Positions 25,466-32,925 of a stretch of 64,000 bases of DNA are shown one piece after another; position 1 is the first letter of the stretch, and the number at the start of each line of letters is the position of its first letter. The stretch is taken from assembly GCA_000720375.1 (NCBI GenBank), contig JOAA01000038.1, forward strand, positions 1-64,000. The letters run 5' to 3'. A program made the translations under genes and the position numbers. This DNA comes from Rhodococcus rhodnii. Lineage in GTDB: Bacteria > Actinomycetota > Actinomycetes > Mycobacteriales > Pseudonocardiaceae. The notes beneath the pieces were generated by a model that worked only from the letters and a program-made list of their open reading frames with translations, made no database searches and was not told where the DNA came from.

Positions 25466-26733
25466 CGGGATTCCCGGTGGCTGAGCAGGGCCAGCGCCAC
25501 GTCGTCGTCCAGTGGGCCCTGGTTGAGGTCCACGACCGTGGCGATCAACCGGTCCAGCACGTCCAGCGGCTGCGAACGCCAGTCCGGATGGGCACGCATG
25601 TCGCTCAGCACCAACTCGGCCATGTTCTCGTGGCCGAGCCGCTCGGTCCTGCCCTTCACCTTGCCTTCGAACACGCCATCGGTATACAGCAGCAGCGACC
25701 AGTCGGCGCCCAGTTCGACATCGACCGGTTCCCAGCTGGCTTCCGGCAGTAGGCCAAGTGGGACACCGAGATGGTCCATCGGCAGCAGCCGCCCGGTGTC
25801 GCCTTCGATCAGCAGCGGCGGCGGATGACCTGCCAGCCGCATCTGCAACGACCGCCTGTCCGCGGTGACTGTGATCGCGCACAACGTGGCGAAGGAATGG
25901 TTGATCCGTTCGTGCCGGAGCACGACTTCGACGGTGCGCAACACGTCACCGGTCGGCAGACCCGCCAAAACCAAGGAACGCCAAGCGATCCGCAGCGCGA
26001 CGCCCAGCGCGGCCTCGTCCGGGCCGTGCCCGCTCACGTCACCGATGATCACGTGCAGGGCGCCGTCGGGCAGTTCGACGGCGTCGTAGAAATCGCCGCC
26101 CAGCAACGATCCACCACGCCCGGGCCGGTAGCGCGCGACCAGGTTCAGGCTCGGGTCGGTCAGCAGCGGATCGGGCAGCAGGCCTCGTTCCAAGCGGCGG
26201 TTCTCCGCCGACACCAGCCTTTGCTCCCACAGCTGCCGCTCAGCCTTTTCAGCCCGTTTACGCTGCCACGCGTATCGCATGGCCTTGACCAACAACAGAC
26301 CGTCCACCTGGTCCTTGACCAGGTAGTCCTGCGCACCGGCGGCCACGGCCGCGACGCCGATGGCCTCATCTCGGTGGCCCGTCAGCACAACCACGGCAGT
26401 GCCCGGCGCGTGCTGCCTTATCCGAGTCAACGCCGTGAGCCCCATGGCGTCGGGCAGCTGAAGATCGAGCAGGACGCAGTCGACTTGCAGCCGCGCGCTC
26501 AACGCACCGGCCAGCGTTTCGACCCGGTGCATCACCACGTGCTCAGCCACGTCCGCCAGCAGCTCGGACACCAGGAAGGCGTCTCCCTCGTCGTCCTCGA
26601 CGAGCAGCACCCGCAACGGCTTTCCCACCCCTGGTGGTGCGTCCAGAACGTCCACACGGCTCCCTGGTGTGTGGCCGCCCGGCAGGCTGTCACCGGTCGG
26701 ACTCGGGCAGTTCTCAGGTGGCTGACGGTTCAA
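25462..26733 (-). CDS. Response regulator with SpoIIE/PP2C-type serine phosphatase output
   Basis: A 423-aa protein. The receiver (about 40-160) has LLVEDDEGD, acceptor Asp in VLLDLQLPD, VVVLTGH and YLVKD. A short helical linker follows, then the PP2C/SpoIIE domain (about 205-423) with LLGGDFYDAVELPDG, IGDVSGHGPDEA and LLLYTDGVFE. Such proteins dephosphorylate anti-sigma-factor antagonists in partner-switching pathways, so this locus probably controls an alternative sigma factor located elsewhere. First gene of the operon with the kinase and the single-domain regulator. Confidence 0.9.
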
Positions 26734-26760
26734 CCGGCGATCATCTTACGGTCCACCGGC

Positions 26761-26782
26761 GTGTCCACTATTCCAGCACGCC
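26761..26782 (+). repeat. Single copy of the 22-nt repeat seen at 11817-12091
   Basis: The unit begins GTGTCCACTATTCCAGCAC and matches the array consensus at nearly every position. It sits directly upstream of the -10 box of the HAD gene. Confidence 0.7.
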
Positions 26783-26788
26783 TACAGT
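26783..26788 (+). promoter_or_regulatory. -10 box (TACAGT) of the HAD hydrolase gene
   Basis: TACAGT directly follows the 22-nt repeat unit and ends 6 nt before the GTG at 26795, predicting a leaderless mRNA. The repeat occupies the -15 to -35 region of the promoter. Confidence 0.5.
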
Positions 26789-26794
26789 GTGCGG

Positions 26795-27394
26795 GTGGAG
26801 TCACTCGCCGAACGGACCGAGCACTTCCCCGATCTGCGCGCGTTGATCTTCGACCTGGACGGCACTCTGGTCGACACGAAGGCCAACAACCGCCGAGCCC
26901 TCTTCGCCACGTTCGCGACGCAAGGCGTGCGGGCCGAGGACATGCCTTCGGCCCCTGAGGGAACGGGTTTCGTCGACTGGTGTGCGTTGCTGGTCGCCGA
27001 AGGCCTGCTCGCCCCGGACGTCTCCGTGTCCGCGTTGCAGGAGATCTGCGAGAAGGAGACGCTGCGCGCGATCCACGAGGTGCGCCCGATCGAAGCCGTC
27101 GCCGAATTCGCCCGATGGGCTGAGCGCCGGTTTCCGCTGGCGATCGCCACCGGCAGTGCGCAGGCGATCGTGGACCCCTTGCTGGCGGCGACCGGGTTGC
27201 GCAGGTTGTTCGACGTCGTGGTGACCAGGGACCAGGTGGCGAACGGCAAGCCGGCGCCGGATCTTTTCCTGCGTGCGGCGGAGTTGCTCGACATTCCGCC
27301 TGCGCAGTGTGTGGTTGTTGAGGACACTCAGGTCGGGTTGGACGCTGCCGGGCGGGCTGGGATGTCCGCTATGGACGTGCGACCGTACCGATGA
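26795..27394 (+). CDS. HAD superfamily phosphatase, beta-phosphoglucomutase/GPH-like
   Basis: A 199-aa haloacid-dehalogenase hydrolase. Motif I is FDLDGTLVDTKANN, motif II AIATGSAQ, motif III the Lys in VANGKPAPDLFL and motif IV VVEDTQVGLDAA. A small helical cap lies between motifs I and II. It acts on a small phosphorylated metabolite. GTG at 26795 was chosen from the TACAGT box 6 nt upstream; GTG at 26789 is two codons earlier. The 3' end overlaps the TetR gene by 26 bp. Confidence 0.88.
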   Translation: MESLAERTEHFPDLRALIFDLDGTLVDTKANNRRALFATFATQGVRAEDMPSAPEGTGFVDWCALLVAEGLLAPDVSVSALQEICEKETLRAIHEVRPIEAVAEFARWAERRFPLAIATGSAQAIVDPLLAATGLRRLFDVVVTRDQVANGKPAPDLFLRAAELLDIPPAQCVVVEDTQVGLDAAGRAGMSAMDVRPYR

Positions 27395-28004
27395 CTTTCG
27401 CGGTCTCGGCGTCGTATGTCGCGGTCGCCGACACCATCGCGAGAAGCTGGTCGACCAGCCAGTTCTCCAGGTCTTCCCTGGGCAGATCGCGCTCCTGCAG
27501 CCAGGTCAGTGTCGTTCCCTCGACCACCGCGGTCCAGCAGTTCAACGTCAGCAACGCCAACGGCGAAGGTTCTTTCACCCCTGTACGCGCGAGGATTTCC
27601 GCGACCGCGTGCCTGCGGACATCGTCGACGACCGCGCCGGTTTCCGCAGTCGCCACAACGGATCCGCCGCGCAGCAAGGCGACGAACGCGGCCGCGTGTG
27701 ACTCCGCGAACGCGATGAACTCGCCGATCAGCGACCGGAGTTGGGCAAGCAGCGGGCCTTCCGCCGGTGCGGCGAACCGGGCGATCAGTCCGTCGGCGGC
27801 AAACCGGAGGGCGGCGACGTAGATCTCGCTGGGGCTGGAGAAGTACCGGTAGAACAACGCTCGGGACACGTCCGCGGCCTCGGCGATGTCGTCGATCGAG
27901 ACCTGTTCGTACGGGCGAGTGCCGTACAGTTCGATCGCGGCCGCCAGCAACTGCTTGCGCCGCTGCTCCGGCGCCATCCGCCGCGGTGTCCTCACCGGGG
28001 TCAT
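27369..28004 (-). CDS. TetR family transcriptional regulator
   Basis: A 211-aa repressor with the helix-turn-helix at about 15-62 (RRKQLLAAAIELYGTRPYEQ, then DVSRALFYRYFSSPSEIYVA). The C-terminal domain is all-helical and of the TetR_C type common in mycolic and fatty-acid-related operons. The gene begins 7 bp after the ferredoxin-reductase stop on the same strand, so it is the last gene of an operon with the reductase and the PF10118 protein and probably autoregulates it through the TGTC/GACA repeats at 29866-29886. Confidence 0.88.
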   Translation of the reverse strand: MTPVRTPRRMAPEQRRKQLLAAAIELYGTRPYEQVSIDDIAEAADVSRALFYRYFSSPSEIYVAALRFAADGLIARFAAPAEGPLLAQLRSLIGEFIAFAESHAAAFVALLRGGSVVATAETGAVVDDVRRHAVAEILARTGVKEPSPLALLTLNCWTAVVEGTTLTWLQERDLPREDLENWLVDQLLAMVSATATYDAETAKVIGTVARP

Positions 28005-28011
28005 TCTGTCA

Positions 28012-28998
28012 TCACATGTCCAGGACGATCCGGCCGTGGCCTCGGGCGACGCAGATCCTCATCTCGTCACCGCCGAGCACCTTCGTGCTGCACGTTCCGC
28101 AGAAGCCCTGCCTGCACGAGTACGGCACCGCGGGCACGGCATCGCGGATGACGTCCAGCGCGGTCCGATCGGCCGGGACCTGCAGAATGATTCCGGTGCG
28201 GCGCAGTTCGACCTCGAACGGGCGGCCGTCGATGATCGGCGGTGGCGAGAACCTCTCGTAGTGCAGGCCGGTTGTCCGGTCGACACGGATGCCGGCGATC
28301 ATCGGCGGCGGACCGCAGCAGTAGACGTGCGTGTTCGGCAGTGCCCAGGTGAGCAGTTCCTTGCCGCTGACGGGAATCCCGAACTCGGTGTCCGGCCGGA
28401 TCCACACCCTGGCCGGGTCCAGCTCGGCGATCTCGTCAAGGAACGGCATCGAGGCACGGTTTCGTCCACAGTAGACGAGGTGCCAGTCCTTGCCCTGCGC
28501 CGCTTTGACCATCGGCAGGATCGGCGTGATGCCGATACCGCCTGCGATGAAGAGATAACGAGGGACCTCGATGAACGGGAAGGCGTTGCGCGGGCCTCGT
28601 ACGGTGACCACGTCGCCTTCCCGCAAGGAATGCACTTCCTGCGAGCCCGCGCCGAGCCTGCGCACCGCGATCCGGTACGTCCAACGGTCTTCCGGATCAC
28701 CGCACAACGAGTACTGCCGTTCGATGCCCGACGGCAGACGCAGATCGAGGTGGCACCCGGGCTGCCAGGTCGGCAGCGGACTCCAGTCCTCTTTGGACAT
28801 GGCCAGGCTGACGACGTCGTCGGCTTCGGCTTTCGTCTTGCGCACCACCAGCTTCATGCTCAGGCCCAGGACCGGCCGGACCGGCGGTTCGCTGCGCAGC
28901 AACCGCGTCATCACCTCGTACGCACTGATGGCACGCGCGGCGAAACTCCACATCCGGTCCGTAGGGCGCTTGCCGTACAGATCGGGCGGTGCGCTCAT
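28012..28998 (-). CDS. PDR/VanB-type ferredoxin reductase with unusually short 2Fe-2S domain
   Basis: A 328-aa flavin reductase joined to a plant-type ferredoxin. The FMN/FAD-binding beta barrel has RQYSLCGDPEDR, the NAD(P) domain has FIAGGIGITPILPMV and YCCGPPPMI, and the ferredoxin starts VELRRTGIILQVP and carries YSCRQGFCGTCSTKVLGG. The first three cluster cysteines keep the C-x4-C-x2-C spacing, but the fourth (RICVARGHGRIVLDM) follows after only 12 residues instead of the usual roughly 29. The missing piece is the loop that normally reads like DHRDxxLxxxER. The cluster may still form. It overlaps the upstream PF10118 gene by ATGA, suggesting it reduces that protein. Confidence 0.88.
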   Translation of the reverse strand: MSAPPDLYGKRPTDRMWSFAARAISAYEVMTRLLRSEPPVRPVLGLSMKLVVRKTKAEADDVVSLAMSKEDWSPLPTWQPGCHLDLRLPSGIERQYSLCGDPEDRWTYRIAVRRLGAGSQEVHSLREGDVVTVRGPRNAFPFIEVPRYLFIAGGIGITPILPMVKAAQGKDWHLVYCGRNRASMPFLDEIAELDPARVWIRPDTEFGIPVSGKELLTWALPNTHVYCCGPPPMIAGIRVDRTTGLHYERFSPPPIIDGRPFEVELRRTGIILQVPADRTALDVIRDAVPAVPYSCRQGFCGTCSTKVLGGDEMRICVARGHGRIVLDM

Positions 28999-29804
28999 TG
29001 CCCAGCCGCCAATGCCGCGGGCGAGCTCGCCAGGTACGCCACGGCTTGGCTCGTCGAACCTTCTTGTGACGGGTGATAGCCGCGCTTGAAGTACCGCAGC
29101 GTGGACCGCACCAGATGCGGCGTGCTGGGGACCAATCCGCGCCGGCCTGCTTTGACGATGTCGCGCCAGCACGGCTTCTGCGTGGTCCGCGGATCGCTGG
29201 CCATGAGGTACCGCACGCCCCGGCTCCATTGCCAGACGAGGAACGGCACCGCCACGGCCATCGCGGCGACACGGTTGGCGAACCGGCCGTCGATGTGCAT
29301 GAAGAGGTCGAACGCCACGGAACGGTGTTCAACCTCTTCGGCACCGTGCCACCGCAGCAGGTCCAACATCGTCGGATCCGCCTTGGCTTCGTCGAGCTTG
29401 TGCGAATCGAGCACCCATTGGCCGAGGAACGCGGTCATGTGCTCGACCGCCGCGATCACCGCGAGCCGCGACACCAGCCAGCGCCTGCCGCCGTCCGGCC
29501 GGTTGAGCCGGACCCGGAAGAACCATTCGAGCTGCCGGACGTACGGCCCGGGGTCGATGCCGTGGTTGACCAGGTGGTCCTGTGCGCCTTGATGGGCCGA
29601 CGCGTGCATCGCCTCCTGGCCGATGAAGCCGACGACCTCCTCGCGCAGCCGCTCGTCGGTGATCAGCGGCAGGGCCTCTTTGAAGACCTCGACGAACCAC
29701 CGTTCGCCTTCCGGCAGCAGCAGGTGCATCACGTTGAGGACGTGTGTCGCGAACGGCTCACCGGGGATCCAGTGCGCGGGCAGCGCCGACCAGTCGAACC
29801 GCAC
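28995..29804 (-). CDS. PF10118-type predicted metal-dependent hydrolase (ferritin-like di-iron candidate)
   Basis: A 269-aa all-helical protein. Acid/His clusters lie in FIGQEAMHASAHQ, VIAAVEHMTAF and HGAEEVEHRSVAFD, the pattern of a helical-bundle dimetal site. The family is labelled metal-dependent hydrolase, but the partner ferredoxin reductase suggests an oxygenase-like di-iron enzyme (inference). The first in-frame start is GTG at 29804 with no good ribosome site. A short 27-codon frame with a GGAGG site (MEPEKLATQ, ATG near 29841) runs just upstream and overlaps, so translation may be coupled. First gene of the operon ending in TetR. Confidence 0.8.
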   Translation of the reverse strand: MRFDWSALPAHWIPGEPFATHVLNVMHLLLPEGERWFVEVFKEALPLITDERLREEVVGFIGQEAMHASAHQGAQDHLVNHGIDPGPYVRQLEWFFRVRLNRPDGGRRWLVSRLAVIAAVEHMTAFLGQWVLDSHKLDEAKADPTMLDLLRWHGAEEVEHRSVAFDLFMHIDGRFANRVAAMAVAVPFLVWQWSRGVRYLMASDPRTTQKPCWRDIVKAGRRGLVPSTPHLVRSTLRYFKRGYHPSQEGSTSQAVAYLASSPAALAAGQ

Positions 29805-29865
29805 GTCCCTCGGCCTGAGTAGCCAGCTTCTCCGGCTCCATCACGACCTCCACAGTGAGACCAGA

Positions 29866-29886
29866 TGTCATGATAGACAGATTGTC
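29866..29886. promoter_or_regulatory. TGTC/GACA half-site cluster, likely operator of the TetR operon
   Basis: TGTCATGATAGACA (29866-29879) is TGTC-N6-GACA, and its GACA pairs again with TGTC at 29883-29886 across 3 bp. It overlaps a TTGACA-like -35 on the minus strand upstream of the PF10118 gene. Confidence 0.45.
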
Positions 29887-29896
29887 AACAAGGGTT

Positions 29897-30769
29897 TTAG
29901 AGCAACGCCGCGAGCTCACGCCACTCACGCATCGGCAACTCACCTGGCGTGGACGTCAGAACCTGCAGGCAGACGTGGTTCGCCCCGGCATCGAAGTGCT
30001 CGCGGACCCGTGCGGCGATGGCTTCGAGAGACCTTCCGGGCACGAGCGCGTCCGCCAACCGATCGCTGCTGAAGTCGGTTTCGTCGAAGCCCAGGCGCAG
30101 CAGGTTGGCGCGGTGATGCGGCGCCGCCGTCACGTAAGCGGCGACGTGGCCGCGCTTGATCTCCGGGTCCGGGTCTAGGACAACGGCCTGCTCAACCGCA
30201 AGGTATGCCGCCGGTCCCATGCGTTCGCGGGCCATCGCCGTGTGTTCCACGGGAACGAAGTACGGGTGCGCGCCCCAGGTCAGTTCGGCTGCCAGATCAA
30301 GCATCTTGGGCCCGAGTGCCGCGAGAACCCGCCGCGGTCGCGCCGCCGAGGCCGCGTTCAACGGAACTTTGTCCATATCCACGAGGTAGTCACGCATTCC
30401 GGACACCGGCCTGCCGCTGAAGGGAATGCGATAGCCCTCCCAGTCGAGCTGCACGTCCGGAACACGGTGCCCGCCAAGCCCCAGCACGAACCTGCCGGGG
30501 TGCTGCTCCCCTAACGAACGTTCCGCCGCTGCCGTGGTCATCGGGTGCCGCAGGTAGATGTTCGCGATCCCGGTCGCCACGACCATGCGTTTGGTCGCGT
30601 CCAGCAGCAGGGCGGCCTGGGACATCGCGTCCCGGCCGAACGCCTCCCCGAACCAGACCGCGCCGAAGCCCAGTTCCTCCAGTTCCGCGGCGGTTTCGCG
30701 AACCTTCCCGGCAGGGTGTGGGTCGAACCCGAAGGTCCAGATGCCAAGCCTGCCCAGGTCGTGCTGCAT
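29897..30769 (-). CDS. LLM class F420-dependent oxidoreductase
   Basis: A 290-aa TIM-barrel flavin/F420 monooxygenase-like protein. It starts MQHDLGRLGIWTFGFD and has ELEELGFGAVWFGEAFGRD, VATGIANIYLRHP, HPGRFVLGLGGH and RVLAALGPKMLDLAAE, characteristic of the actinobacterial F420 family (TIGR03620 type). GGAG lies 6 nt before the ATG at 30769. It is divergent from a TetR gene, with two copies of a GAGGNNGCCTCCG operator between them. The substrate is unknown. Confidence 0.88.
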   Translation of the reverse strand: MQHDLGRLGIWTFGFDPHPAGKVRETAAELEELGFGAVWFGEAFGRDAMSQAALLLDATKRMVVATGIANIYLRHPMTTAAAERSLGEQHPGRFVLGLGGHRVPDVQLDWEGYRIPFSGRPVSGMRDYLVDMDKVPLNAASAARPRRVLAALGPKMLDLAAELTWGAHPYFVPVEHTAMARERMGPAAYLAVEQAVVLDPDPEIKRGHVAAYVTAAPHHRANLLRLGFDETDFSSDRLADALVPGRSLEAIAARVREHFDAGANHVCLQVLTSTPGELPMREWRELAALL

Positions 30770-30786
30770 GTCATCTCCGATAAAGT

Positions 30787-30829
30787 GAGGTTGCCTCCGT
30801 TTCGACCGAGCATACGGAGGCAGCCTCCG
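30787..30829. promoter_or_regulatory. Two TetR operator copies between the LLM and TetR genes
   Basis: GAGGTTGCCTCCG (30787-30799) and GAGGCAGCCTCCG (30817-30829) match at 11 of 13 positions, exactly 30 bp apart. The right copy is embedded in the perfect palindrome CGGAGGCAGCCTCCG (30815-30829). Read together they also form a 13-bp inverted repeat (AGGTTGCCTCCGT / ACGGAGGCAGCCT). Confidence 0.65.
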
Positions 30830-30848
30830 GTTGGCAAAGGAGATCTGG

Positions 30849-31385
30849 ATGCGTGCCGACGCGCGCCGCAACTACGAGCGGCTGCTCAAAGAAGCCGACG
30901 TGGCGTTCCGGGAACGCGGGACGGACGCGTCACTCGAGGACATCGCCCGCAGCGCGGGAGTAGGCATCGGCACGCTGTACCGGCACTTCCCTACGCGGGA
31001 TGCCCTGCTCGAAGCGCTGCTGCACGACCGGTTCGTCGCGTTGGGCGAACTGAGCACCAAGCTGCTTGCGTCGTCCGAGCCCCGGGCCGCGTTGATCACC
31101 TGGCTTGGCGCGTTCGCGCGGTGTTCGAACCGATACGAGGGCCTGCCCGCGTCCGTTGTCGCGACGCTGAACAACGAGGAATCCCAGCTCTACGCGTCGT
31201 GCCACGCGATGAGCGACGCGGGGGCGCGCCTGCTCACGAAGGCCCAAGAGGCCGGCGAGGTGCGCGCCGACCTCGCGGCCAGCGAGCTCCTGCTCCTGGT
31301 GGCGTCGCTGTCCTGGGCCAACGAGCACAGCCCGGACAGCGTCGACCGGTTCATGACTCTGCTGGTCGAGGGCATCGGAGCCTGA
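30849..31385 (+). CDS. TetR family transcriptional regulator
   Basis: A 178-aa repressor with MRADARRNYERLLKEADVAF and a textbook recognition helix, SAGVGIGTLYRHFPTRDALL. The C-terminal domain is of the SBI/TetR_C_33-like type. AAGGAG lies 6 nt before the ATG at 30849. Divergent from the LLM oxidoreductase gene and probably repressing both through the paired palindromes. Confidence 0.9.
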   Translation: MRADARRNYERLLKEADVAFRERGTDASLEDIARSAGVGIGTLYRHFPTRDALLEALLHDRFVALGELSTKLLASSEPRAALITWLGAFARCSNRYEGLPASVVATLNNEESQLYASCHAMSDAGARLLTKAQEAGEVRADLAASELLLLVASLSWANEHSPDSVDRFMTLLVEGIGA

Positions 31386-31410
31386 AACTGTCGTATCCCT
31401 TCGATACCGT

Positions 31411-31430
31411 CACGGCATGGCCGTGCCGTG
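31411..31430. terminator. Hairpin between the TetR and DUF5959 genes
   Basis: CACGGCA and TGCCGTG form a perfect 7-bp stem with a 6-nt loop, 26 bp after the TetR stop. It could be a weak terminator or an operator. Confidence 0.35.
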
Positions 31431-31479
31431 AAACTGGCCGAGTTCTGGGCCTTTGGCGCTCGTCGATGAAGGGGCAGCT

Positions 31480-31908
31480 GTGGACGACATTGTTCCGAGA
31501 GAGCTCATCTGTCTTGCCGATGACGAGGGCAACAGCGTCGCCGTCAACGTTCTGGGGCGTGATCCCAGGTGGTCCGCCGGGCTGAAAGCCGAGATCGTGG
31601 TCAGGACGCCGTTCGTGTCCGGCCGTGTCGACTTGGCGCTGTCCGCCTCGAGACTGGAGAGCTGGGCGGATGCGCTGAACAGGCTCGATGCCGGCGAGGA
31701 TGGTGCCTGGATGGAGATGAGCAGGGGGCCATCGATCTTCGTCCAACTCACCGGCGCACGTGACTGTCCGGAGGTCGTCGTTGAGGACGAGTCGGGATCC
31801 ATGGTCACCGTCCGGGTTCCGCTGGCGCTGCCGGACGACTGGATTGCTGACCACCAGCAGCGCCTGCAGCAGGTAATGAAGCACTGGGTTCCGCAGCTGT
31901 CAGCGTAG
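31480..31908 (+). CDS. DUF5959 family protein
   Basis: A 142-aa cytosolic protein with ELICLADDEGNSVAVNVLGR, AEIVVRTPFVSGRVDLALSA, LESWADALNRLDAGEDGAWM and the central RGPSIFVQL strand, the order seen in DUF5959 proteins of actinomycetes. Function unknown. GTG at 31480 has GAAGGGG 7 nt upstream; a TTG nine codons earlier is unlikely. It stands alone. The acidic composition and two-layer alternating strands suggest a small alpha/beta protein. Confidence 0.65.
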   Translation: MDDIVPRELICLADDEGNSVAVNVLGRDPRWSAGLKAEIVVRTPFVSGRVDLALSASRLESWADALNRLDAGEDGAWMEMSRGPSIFVQLTGARDCPEVVVEDESGSMVTVRVPLALPDDWIADHQQRLQQVMKHWVPQLSA

Positions 31909-32038
31909 GAAGGAGTTCTCGGACAAAGTGGACTACCCGGCGTAGATACCGGCAAACCACCTGACTGTGCGGTTTGCTCCATAGTGGACACGCCGATTCC
32001 TGTTGTGCCGGAACTACGACGACAGGGGTAGGTGGGTC

Positions 32039-32329
32039 ATGCTGAACCTGATCATGGCTGGTGTCATCGCCGTGGCGCCGGTCAGCGCCGCGCCGACCGC
32101 GTTGGCCATCTGTGACTCGGTGACGCAAATAATGCTGTGCAAGCCAATGGACACCTTGAGCTTGCCGCCAGAACCGACGATCGGCGACGCACGCGTGGAA
32201 GCGAAGCGCCGGTACGGGCAGCTGCCGTGGGTGTGCGACCTGAACATCGCGGGCCGCGTCGAGGTCGAGACCTGTGTGTTCCCACAGCATCCGGACCAGA
32301 CACCGTTGCGTGAGGTGCTGGGCAGGTAG
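32039..32329 (+). CDS. Small secreted protein with four cysteines, unknown function
   Basis: A 96-aa product with a short signal peptide (MLNLIMAGVIAVAPVSAAP) and a mature part holding Cys in AICDSV, IMLCKP, WVCDLN and VETCVF, suggesting two disulfides outside the cell. A purine-rich GGTAGGTGGG precedes the ATG. No family recognised. The following DinB gene's -10 box lies across this gene's stop codon. Confidence 0.6.
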   Translation: MLNLIMAGVIAVAPVSAAPTALAICDSVTQIMLCKPMDTLSLPPEPTIGDARVEAKRRYGQLPWVCDLNIAGRVEVETCVFPQHPDQTPLREVLGR

Positions 32330-32332
32330 TGT
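32327..32332 (+). promoter_or_regulatory. -10 box (TAGTGT) of the DinB gene
   Basis: TAGTGT starts inside the stop codon of the preceding gene and ends 7 nt before the GTG at 32340, giving a leaderless transcript. Confidence 0.45.
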
Positions 32333-32339
32333 CGGCAGA

Positions 32340-32843
32340 GTGACTAGCGCAGAGTTGCTCGTCGACGCGTTCGGCCGAGTGCGGGAGGACGTCCACGCGG
32401 TGGTGGACGACCTGAGCACCGACGACCTGACCTTCCGGGTCAACGACAGTGCGAACACCATCGCGTGGCTCGTCTGGCACCTCACCCGGGTCCAGGACGA
32501 CCACCTCGCCGACGCCGCGGACGTTCCGCAGGTGTGGACCGCGCAGGGCTGGTTCGACCGATTCGGCCTGTCGCTCCGCAAATCCGACACCGGCTACGGC
32601 CACAGCGCCGCGCAGGTGGCCAAGGTCAAGGCGACCGCCGACCTGCTTGTCGGCTACTACGACGCGACCCACGAGCAGACGATCGAGTACGTGAAGACGT
32701 TGAAGGACAAGGATCTCGAGCGGATCGTCGACGAGGGCTGGGACCCGCCGGTGACGTTGGGCGTCCGGCTGATCAGCGTGATCTCCGACGACATGGAGCA
32801 CGTCGGCCAGGCCGCCTTTGTCCGAGGCCTGCTTGGCAAGTGA
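32340..32843 (+). CDS. DinB/DUF664 family protein (mycothiol-dependent transferase type)
   Basis: A 167-aa four-helix-bundle protein. Metal-binding His residues are placed as in DinB proteins: TIAWLVWHLTRVQDDH and DDMEHVGQAAFVRGLL. Actinobacterial DUF664 members include mycothiol S-transferases and maleylpyruvate isomerase-like enzymes, so detoxification through mycothiol is a reasonable inference. GTG at 32340 follows a TAGTGT box by 7 nt. The longer open frame upstream runs back into the preceding gene and is not coding. Confidence 0.85.
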   Translation: MTSAELLVDAFGRVREDVHAVVDDLSTDDLTFRVNDSANTIAWLVWHLTRVQDDHLADAADVPQVWTAQGWFDRFGLSLRKSDTGYGHSAAQVAKVKATADLLVGYYDATHEQTIEYVKTLKDKDLERIVDEGWDPPVTLGVRLISVISDDMEHVGQAAFVRGLLGK

Positions 32844-32912
32844 CGCCGCTCGTCCTCGTTCCGCCCGCGGCTTAAGCACCTGCCAACCTCCGGAGAGGCG
32901 CGGCCCTGACGA

Positions 32913-32918
32913 TACGGT
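32913..32918 (+). promoter_or_regulatory. -10 box (TACGGT) of the MFS gene
   Basis: TACGGT is followed by 7 nt and the GTG at 32926. Confidence 0.45.
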
Positions 32919-32925
32919 GGGACGA

